Assembly (NCBI GenBank): GCA_002428445.1
Contig: DIWJ01000047.1
Coordinates: forward strand, 1 to 9,921
Reading direction: 5' to 3'
From: Syntrophaceae bacterium UBA6109
GTDB taxonomy: Bacteria; Desulfobacterota; Syntrophia; Syntrophales; UBA6109
DNA: 9,921 bases
Positions 5,147 through 9,921 of the stretch are shown piece by piece. A model generated the notes under the pieces. The model saw nothing but the letters and a program-made list of their open reading frames with translations, had not been told where the DNA came from and made no database searches. The first letter of the stretch is position 1. Each line of letters opens with the position of its first letter. Both the position numbers and the translations under genes were made by a program.

Positions 5147-7090
5147 TTACCTGTTCGAAAGCGGTCCCGCCATTCCCTTGAGCGGTGAGAAATCGGGGTT
5201 CAGCTTCCCGGCTTCCCGGAAAGAAGCGGCGGCTTCCGCCTCCCTGCCCATCTGACGGAGGGCCATACCCATACCGTAATGGGCCTCGATATTTTGCGGC
5301 ACGATGCGCAGCGCCTCCTGGAAATGGCCGATCGCTTCGAGCGGCTTCCCCTGCAGCCGCAGCACGGCGCCAAGATTGATGTGAATATCGGGATCATGAG
5401 GTTTGATGCGGAGGGCCGTCTGAAAATAATCCATCGCCTCCGCATGCCTTCCCTGAAGGTGAAGGGCGACCCCCATATGGGCAAGGACGATAGCATTCTT
5501 GTGGTCGACCCTCAATGCCTCCCGGAAGTGTTTCGCCGCTTCCGCGGCGTTTCCCTTCTGCAGCCAGGCCCAGCCCAGGTTGTCCTGCACCTTGGTGTAG
5601 ACGGGCCGCCGGCCCAGATACTCGTAATATTTTTCCCCGCCGCCGTGCCGCCGCGCATTTCCCGTCTCGATCTCCAGTGCGGCGTACAGATGCTCCACGG
5701 CACTCCGGAGTTTCCCCTCCCGCATGAGGCCATTGGCGAGGTTGGCGTGCGCCCGGCTGTTCCCGGGATGCTTTTGGACGGCATCCGCCCATATGGAGAC
5801 ATCGCTTCGATAGTCGGCGTTGCGGGCATGCGTGGCGGCGCCCAGGAAGATGCCCGCAAGGATCACGAGACAGAAGGATACCTTGCGCACGAGACTGTTT
5901 CTCTGGGCGCCGTCCGCGATCCATCGCGCGCCGGCGTTGTTCAGGAATCCGTAGAGGCCCGTCGTCGCGATAATCACGACCGCAATGGAGGGGAGGTACA
6001 TCCTGTGTTCGAATGCGGCGTCGGGGAGGGGCAGGAGCGACGTCGGGGCGAGGACGACGAAAAAAGAAACGCCCAGATAACCGACCGGCATTTTTCTTAT
6101 GAGGGCCAGAAACGATGCGGCGAAAATCGCCGCAACAACTGTTCCATGAAGCAGGGCGCCCCAGTCCCAGTGTTCCAGGACCGGCCATCCGTAATCGATG
6201 CTGAGACCCCAGGGCAGGAAAACAAGGCCCAGATAATGGGCGATGATCTCCGGCTGCGTCCGCCAGTAATCGACCGCCGAAAATGTAATTTTGGCCGGGC
6301 CGGACGACAGCGTGCCGCCGCCGGCGACGAGGAAGCCCAGACCGAGGAGGCCGGCAGCCAATCCCCCGTAAAGCAGCAGCGAGCGGCGGAGGATGCTCCC
6401 GACGCTGCCGGGGAAGAAGATCCAATGGTAGAAGAAGAGCAGCACCGGGGCGGCGGCGATCACTTCCTTTGTTCCGATGCCGAGGAGAAACGACAGGACC
6501 GCCGCCAGGTGCCACCGCTGCGGGGCGGCGGATTGCCACCCCCGGATCGCGCAGTAGAACGTCAGGAGGAAGAAGAGCCCCATGAGGGACTCGCAGCGCT
6601 GGACGACATAGGTTACCGACTGGGTCTGTAGAGGGTGAAGAGCCCAGAGCAGGGAGCAGGCGAGGGCCAGCGGCATGGCCGCGTCCCCGTACCGGTCTTT
6701 CAGTATGCCGGAGAGGAAGGTTCTGCGCAGAATCCCGAAAAGGCAAAGGGCCGCCGCCATGTGGATGAGGAGATTCAGGAGGTGGTAGCTCCATGGATCG
6801 AGGCCGCTCGCCGCGTAGTTCAGGGCGAGGGAGAGATTCACAACCGGGCGGCCCGCAACGCCGATGCCGAAAGGCGGCGCCAATACATCGGAGAGGGGGA
6901 AAAGACGGCGGATCGATTCGTTTTCGACGATGTTGACCTGGTCGTCGAAGAGGAACGGAACGCGAAACGTATTGGCGTAGGCAAGAAGAACCGCTATCGA
7001 CAGAACGGAAAGATACAGGAAGATCTTTCGTTGCGGCGCCGGCTGATCGGCGGAAGCGCGCCCGGTTTGGACAGCAGAAAATGCATTCAT
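5147..7090 (-). CDS. GT-C-like multi-pass membrane protein with C-terminal TPRs (TMTC-like)
   Basis: The 647-residue protein has about ten or more hydrophobic segments between residues 23 and 420 and then tetratricopeptide repeats to about 634. The first loop carries FLFDDQVNIVEN (47-58; acidic pair D49-D50), as in GT-C glycosyltransferases using polyprenyl-phosphate sugars. RPVVNLSLALNYAASG (81-96), HPLQTQSVTYVVQRCESLM (152-170) and EHRMYLPS (361-368) resemble eukaryotic TMTC O-mannosyltransferases (DUF1736 region) and their bacterial relatives. TPR units lie near 444-477, 499-532, 533-566, 567-600 and 601-634, with a break around 478-498. A role in protein or glycan mannosylation-like transfer at the outer face of the inner membrane is inference; it could instead be a scaffold. 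It is first in the minus-strand block; GGGGGAAAA upstream of ATG 7090 is a distant, weak ribosome site, so the start is less certain than the frame. Confidence 0.85.
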   Translation of the reverse strand: MNAFSAVQTGRASADQPAPQRKIFLYLSVLSIAVLLAYANTFRVPFLFDDQVNIVENESIRRLFPLSDVLAPPFGIGVAGRPVVNLSLALNYAASGLDPWSYHLLNLLIHMAAALCLFGILRRTFLSGILKDRYGDAAMPLALACSLLWALHPLQTQSVTYVVQRCESLMGLFFLLTFYCAIRGWQSAAPQRWHLAAVLSFLLGIGTKEVIAAAPVLLFFYHWIFFPGSVGSILRRSLLLYGGLAAGLLGLGFLVAGGGTLSSGPAKITFSAVDYWRTQPEIIAHYLGLVFLPWGLSIDYGWPVLEHWDWGALLHGTVVAAIFAASFLALIRKMPVGYLGVSFFVVLAPTSLLPLPDAAFEHRMYLPSIAVVIIATTGLYGFLNNAGARWIADGAQRNSLVRKVSFCLVILAGIFLGAATHARNADYRSDVSIWADAVQKHPGNSRAHANLANGLMREGKLRSAVEHLYAALEIETGNARRHGGGEKYYEYLGRRPVYTKVQDNLGWAWLQKGNAAEAAKHFREALRVDHKNAIVLAHMGVALHLQGRHAEAMDYFQTALRIKPHDPDIHINLGAVLRLQGKPLEAIGHFQEALRIVPQNIEAHYGMGMALRQMGREAEAAASFREAGKLNPDFSPLKGMAGPLSNR

Positions 7091-7156
7091 GGTCGGCCGC
7101 GTTTTCCCCCTGATGCCCGGACCTTTTCAGGCTTTGAGCGTCGGCTTGAATCCGGC

Positions 7157-7198
7157 AGCGAGCGCATTCCCCGTGGCTTGCTGCGGGGTAAGCGAGCG
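7157..7198. repeat. REP-like hairpin flanked by AGCGAGCG direct repeats
   Basis: CCCCG (7169-7173) pairs with CGGGG (7184-7188); the interior TGG/CTG adds two wobble pairs and one G-C pair around the loop CTTG. The hairpin is flanked by exact direct repeats AGCGAGCG at 7157-7164 and 7191-7198, each followed within two bases by AT. The combination looks like a dispersed repetitive extragenic element rather than a terminator, since no T-run follows on either strand. Confidence 0.5.
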
Positions 7199-7210
7199 AA
7201 TGATGTTCAA

Positions 7211-7229
7211 GATCCCTTCCTCGGGGATC
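7211..7229. repeat. GATCCC/GGGATC hairpin
   Basis: GATCCC (7211-7216) and GGGATC (7224-7229) form a perfect 6-bp stem with a seven-base loop. It lies between the two hairpins that share a CTTG loop and is probably part of the same composite repeat. Confidence 0.4.
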
Positions 7230-7262
7230 GAAGATTCTCCGGAGCTTGCTCCGGAGGGCTTC
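7230..7262. repeat. 8-bp hairpin with CTTG loop and outer GAAG/CTTC arms
   Basis: CTCCGGAG occurs twice (7237-7244 and 7249-7256), is self-complementary, and encloses the loop CTTG (7245-7248). Outside an ATT/GG internal loop, GAAG (7230-7233) pairs with CTTC (7259-7262). The G-CTTG-C apex is the same as in the hairpin at 7169-7188, so the two look like divergent members of one repeat family. Because each arm is itself a palindrome, the site could also form a double hairpin or bind a dimeric protein. Confidence 0.5.
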
Positions 7263-7278
7263 AATTCCCGGCGCCGCC

Positions 7279-7311
7279 GCAAGATATGGCTGCGATCGTT
7301 TGCAATCTTGC
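7279..7311. promoter_or_regulatory. Interrupted palindrome, possible operator
   Basis: GCAAGAT (7279-7285) and ATCTTGC (7305-7311) form a perfect 7-bp inverted repeat spaced by 19 bases that contain CGATCG. The half-site spacing places arm centres 26 bases apart, compatible with a dimeric regulator or a loop, or simple chance. It sits in the middle of the divergent region where control of either operon would be expected. No regulator is identified. Confidence 0.3.
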
Positions 7312-7574
7312 ATACTTCTCAGCGTTCATCAATTGAAGATTTGGTGTACGACGGGCCGGAACACACGTTCGGGTTCCATCAGCAGGATCGTCTTCCGGGA
7401 GCGACAGATTTCTTTCGAAAATTGGTGACCTGTGATAGAACTTCGCCATTCACGCAAGAAAACCATCTTAGATTCGGATCCGTTGAAGGACAGGGCATCC
7501 CGCCGCCAGAGCCATGGAGAAGTGAGCGGTTCGAACGGCGGTCCTGTCGCAGAGGGGGAAAAGGAGAAGCCGCA

Positions 7575-7922
7575 ATGGATATCAGGGTTGCAGCCGCCGC
7601 GGGAAAACCCGCGGTGAATGTCGTAAGGATCTCAGGCCGTCTGGAAACCGCAACCTGTCCGGCGGCGGAGCCGGTCATCCTGGAAGCTCTCGAAAAGAGC
7701 GCCGCGGGTGTCATCCTGCACATGGCGGCGCTGGACTTCATCAGCAGCGCCGGGCTGAGAATCATGATCATGCTCATGAAGAAGGCCTCGGCCGATGGAA
7801 AGAAGATCGCCCTGGTCGGCGTTCAGCCTCCGATCTACAAGATCTTCAAGGTCTCGGCCATGGACAAGTTCTTCCGCTTCTTCGAAGACGACGGCGAGGC
7901 TGCCCGGGAGTTGTGGCCGTAG
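7575..7922 (+). CDS. Single-domain STAS protein (anti-sigma factor antagonist type)
   Basis: The 115-residue protein is a stand-alone STAS domain: VVRISGRLETATCPAAEP (residues 16-33) forms the opening beta strand and switch region, and HMAALDFISSAGLRIMIML (49-67) is the diagnostic beta-helix segment, with the S57-S58 pair where SpoIIAA/RsbV-type proteins carry the regulatory phosphoserine. Such proteins bind an anti-sigma factor or other partner when unphosphorylated and release it after phosphorylation by a HATPase kinase. No kinase, phosphatase or sigma factor is visible in the window, so the partner is encoded elsewhere. The ATG is fixed by AAGGAG at 7561-7566, eight bases upstream; the much longer upstream frame is rejected. 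The gene precedes adhE by 51 bases on the same strand with no terminator between, so cotranscription is likely. Confidence 0.9.
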   Translation: MDIRVAAAAGKPAVNVVRISGRLETATCPAAEPVILEALEKSAAGVILHMAALDFISSAGLRIMIMLMKKASADGKKIALVGVQPPIYKIFKVSAMDKFFRFFEDDGEAARELWP

Positions 7923-7960
7923 TTTTTCCCATCCGCGGGTCGCCCCGCAACACAAGCCGC

Positions 7961-7967
7961 AAGGAGG
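7961..7967 (+). promoter_or_regulatory. Strong Shine-Dalgarno fixing the TTG start of adhE
   Basis: AAGGAGG ends six bases before TTG 7974. No ATG or GTG in frame is close by, and the coding homology begins within the first 20 residues, so this site decides for the rare TTG start. A strong SD with a weak start codon is a common way to set moderate translation. Confidence 0.8.
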
Positions 7968-7973
7968 ATTCCA

Positions 7974-9921
7974 TTGGCCAGTAAGAATGATGCCGAGCGC
8001 ACGCCGGACGTCCAGGCAAAAGCCGATGAGCTGGTCGGGCAGGCCCGGGAGGCCGCAGCCCTCTTCACCCAGTACGATCAGGAAGCGGTGGACAAAATCG
8101 TCGCGGCGGCCGCGAAGGCGGGGGCCGCGCGGCGGATCGAACTGGCCCGCATGGCCCTCGAAGAGACGGGCATGGGCTTGTTCGAGGACAAGGTCATCAA
8201 GAACCTCTTTGCCACGGAATACATCTACAACGACATCCGCGACCGCAAAACCGTCGGCCTGATCAAGGATTGCCATGAGACGGGGATCATGGAGTTCGCC
8301 GAGCCTCTCGGCGTCATCCTGGGCATCACCCCCGTGACGAACCCCACCTCGACGGCCATGTTCAAGTGCCTGATCGCCCTGAAGACGCGCAATACCATCA
8401 TCATCAGCGCCGCCCGCAACGCCCTCAAGAGCACGATCGCAGCGGCCAAGGTCCTCTACGAGGCGGCGCTGGAGGCGGGCGCCCCGGACTACTGCATCCG
8501 CTGGGTGGAGGAATCCTCCCGCGAGATGACGCACACCCTCATGTCGCACCCCGGCCTGTCGCTGATCCTGGCCACGGGCGGCATGGGGATGGTCAAGGCG
8601 GCCTACGGATCGGGTACGCCGGCGATCGGCGTCGGACCGGGGAACGTTCCCGTCTACATCGAAAAGAGCGCCGACGTCAAAGCCGCGGTCAACGACATCC
8701 TCCTGAGCAAGACCTTCGACAACGGCATGATCTGCGCTTCCGAGCAGGCCGTGGTCGTGGACCAGGAAATCCGGCGCGCGGTCGTGGACCGGTTCCGTTC
8801 GCAGGGGGCCTGTTTTCTCACCCCGGCCGAGACCGCCAAGGTGGCGGCCGTGGTGATCGACGCGGAGAGGCAGAGCATGTCGCCGAAGGTCGTCGGGCAG
8901 AGCGCCCGGCGCATCGCCGAGCTGGCGGGGATCACCGTTCCCGAGAGCACGCGCCTCCTGATGGCGCCCCTCAAGGGCGTGGGCGACGACTACCCGCTTT
9001 CCCGCGAAAAGCTCTGTCCCGTACTGGGGTTCTACACGGTCCGCAACCTCGAGGAGGGCGTGAACGTCTGCCAGGACATCCTCTATTTCGGAGGCCTCGG
9101 CCACACGGCGTCGATCGCCTCGCAGGACCCCGCGGCCATCCGGGAATTCAGCGAGACCGTCAATGCCGGGCGCATCATCGTCAACTCCCCCTCGGCGCAG
9201 GGGGGCATCGGCGACATCTATACCCGTCTTCACCCCTCATTGACCCTGGGCTGCGGCGCCGGCGGGCAGAACAGCACTACGGACAACGTGACCGTTGACA
9301 ACCTCATCAACATCAAGCGGGTGACAAGGCGTATGGTCAACATGAAATCGTTCCGGGTTCCACAGCGGATCCACTTCGAGGCGGGCGCCTTCGATGCATT
9401 CTTCACAAAAGAGATCCGGGAGATGGGCGTGCACCGCGCCTTCATCGTCTGCTCCGGCTCCGCCATCCGGCAGGGGGTGACGCAGAAACTGGAAAACTAC
9501 CTCCAGCAGGCGGGCATCCTGACGACCGTTTATTCCGACATCACGCCCGACCCCACCGTCGAAACCGTGGTTGCCGGCGCCGAAGCCATGCAGAAATTCG
9601 GTCCGGACCTGATCGTGGCCCTGGGCGGCGGCTCCCCCATCGACGCTGCCAAGGCGATGTGGCTCTTCTATGAAGATCCGGCCATCAGCTTCGAGGATCT
9701 GAAGATGCGTTTCATGGACATCCGCAAGCGGATCGTCCGTTTCCCGGAACTGGGACGCAAAGCCCGGATGATCGCGATCCCCACCACGAGCGGCACGGGA
9801 TCGGAAGTCACCTCCTTTGCCGTGGTGACCGATGCCAAAACCGGCGCCAAGTATCCCCTGGCGGACTACGCCATGACGCCCCATGTGGCCATCGTGGATC
9901 CGAACCTGACCCTCTCCGTGC
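7974..9921 (+). CDS. adhE: Bifunctional acetaldehyde-CoA/alcohol dehydrogenase AdhE (partial, 3' end off window)
   Basis: The frame is open from TTG 7974 to the right edge, 649 codons, where AdhE proteins are about 870 long; roughly a quarter is missing. The N-terminal aldehyde dehydrogenase half has EPLGVILGITPVTNPTST (residues 110-127), TGGMGMVKAAY, GVGPGNVPVYI, the catalytic cysteine C254 in NGMICASEQAVVV, and GGLGHTASIAS (H377). The linker MKSFRVPQRIHFEAGA (457-472) leads to the iron-type alcohol dehydrogenase half with the NAD-binding GGGSPIDAAK (551-560) and TTSGTGSEVTSFAVVTD (604-620). The Asp/His iron ligands lie beyond the edge. The enzyme converts acetyl-CoA to acetaldehyde and ethanol with two NADH, or the reverse, and typically assembles into spirosomes. 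It follows the STAS gene by 51 bases. No frameshift or internal stop is seen. Confidence 0.96.
   Translation, partial: MASKNDAERTPDVQAKADELVGQAREAAALFTQYDQEAVDKIVAAAAKAGAARRIELARMALEETGMGLFEDKVIKNLFATEYIYNDIRDRKTVGLIKDCHETGIMEFAEPLGVILGITPVTNPTSTAMFKCLIALKTRNTIIISAARNALKSTIAAAKVLYEAALEAGAPDYCIRWVEESSREMTHTLMSHPGLSLILATGGMGMVKAAYGSGTPAIGVGPGNVPVYIEKSADVKAAVNDILLSKTFDNGMICASEQAVVVDQEIRRAVVDRFRSQGACFLTPAETAKVAAVVIDAERQSMSPKVVGQSARRIAELAGITVPESTRLLMAPLKGVGDDYPLSREKLCPVLGFYTVRNLEEGVNVCQDILYFGGLGHTASIASQDPAAIREFSETVNAGRIIVNSPSAQGGIGDIYTRLHPSLTLGCGAGGQNSTTDNVTVDNLINIKRVTRRMVNMKSFRVPQRIHFEAGAFDAFFTKEIREMGVHRAFIVCSGSAIRQGVTQKLENYLQQAGILTTVYSDITPDPTVETVVAGAEAMQKFGPDLIVALGGGSPIDAAKAMWLFYEDPAISFEDLKMRFMDIRKRIVRFPELGRKARMIAIPTTSGTGSEVTSFAVVTDAKTGAKYPLADYAMTPHVAIVDPNLTLSV

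Larger units (their letters stand above)
7091..7574. other. Divergent intergenic region between the minus block and STAS-adhE
   Basis: This 484-base gap should hold the promoters for both directions. Its left part (7157-7262) contains three hairpins and a flanking direct repeat, and 7279-7311 an interrupted palindrome, all listed separately. The plus frame is open across the gap into the STAS gene, but its translation is rich in Arg, Pro and Ser, has no recognisable domain, and crosses the hairpins, so I treat it as noncoding. I found no convincing -35/-10 pair on either strand. From about 7312 to 7560 I see no further structure beyond the palindromes TTTCGAAA (7413-7420) and GTTCGAAC (7529-7536). 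Confidence 0.6.

Noticed and set aside
5279..6631. 450-codon plus-strand frame opposite the TPR protein
   Set aside because: Antisense shadow: the opposite strand has recognisable membrane helices and TPRs, and this frame has no domain.
7287..7303. Sigma-54-like TGGC...TTTGC
   Set aside because: The GG and GC are separated by 12 bases, not the required 10.
5394..7313. 639-codon minus-strand frame overlapping the TPR gene
   Set aside because: Same strand, other frame; rich in Arg, Pro and Gly with no domain, while the competing frame has TMTC-like motifs and TPRs.
7431..7455. TGTGA...TCACG resembling a CRP/FNR or Rex site upstream of STAS-adhE
   Set aside because: The half-sites are 14 or more bases apart, too far for these regulators (6 to 8).
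7529..7536. GTTCGAAC, like a tRNA T-loop
   Set aside because: No acceptor, D or anticodon stems can be found around it; it is just a short palindrome.
7089..7574. In-frame N-terminal extension of the STAS protein by 162 codons
   Set aside because: The extension has no domain, crosses the hairpin repeats, and ATG 7575 has a good AAGGAG eight bases upstream.
7935..7948. GCGGG/CCCGC hairpin between the STAS gene and adhE
   Set aside because: Five base pairs with no T-run after it on either strand; unlikely to terminate transcription before adhE.
7632..9233. 533-codon minus-strand frame opposite the STAS gene and adhE
   Set aside because: Long but antisense to two unmistakable genes; Asp/Gly/Arg/His-rich shadow composition typical of GC-rich DNA.

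Overview
The window looks like a GC-rich bacterial chromosome segment. The gene types suggest an anaerobe of the Desulfobacterota/Deltaproteobacteria kind: a bifunctional AdhE, a B12-binding-type radical SAM protein, a GT-C/TPR membrane protein and a short conserved hypothetical protein I associate with that group. The taxonomic call is inference from family recognition and general feel; no marker gene is present.

Layout. (1) 1-348 is a gene-poor, visibly AT-richer stretch holding an 11-bp inverted repeat about 100 bp apart and two small hairpins. (2) 349-609 (+) encodes a small conserved hypothetical protein. (3) 610-769 is a convergent intergenic region with three short hairpins that may act as a weak bidirectional terminator. 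(4) 770-7090 is a six-gene block entirely on the minus strand. In transcription order it encodes a multi-pass GT-C-like membrane protein with C-terminal TPRs (TMTC-like), a B12-binding-type radical SAM protein, a family 2 glycosyltransferase with C-terminal membrane helices, AzlC, AzlD, and a short-chain dehydrogenase/reductase. The GT2/azlC and azlC/azlD junctions are both 4-bp ATGA overlaps, so these three genes are probably translationally coupled. The SDR gene is 98 bp further downstream and may have its own promoter. (5) 7091-7574 is a 484-bp divergent intergenic region with REP-like hairpins and an interrupted palindrome. (6) 7575 to the right edge (+) encodes a single-domain STAS protein (anti-sigma factor antagonist type), then 51 bp later a bifunctional acetaldehyde/alcohol dehydrogenase (AdhE) that starts at TTG behind a perfect Shine-Dalgarno and runs off the window after 649 codons.

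How they may work together. The minus-strand block combines two likely polyprenyl-phosphate-linked sugar-transfer proteins with a radical SAM enzyme and a branched-chain amino acid exporter. This suggests envelope or glycoconjugate modification, but the substrate cannot be read from the sequence. The plus-strand pair links a partner-switch regulator to fermentative ethanol/acetaldehyde metabolism. No complete mobile element, CRISPR array, tRNA or rRNA is visible. The most interesting points are the ATGA-coupled GT2-azlC-azlD unit, the STAS-adhE pair, and the hairpin repeats in the divergent region.
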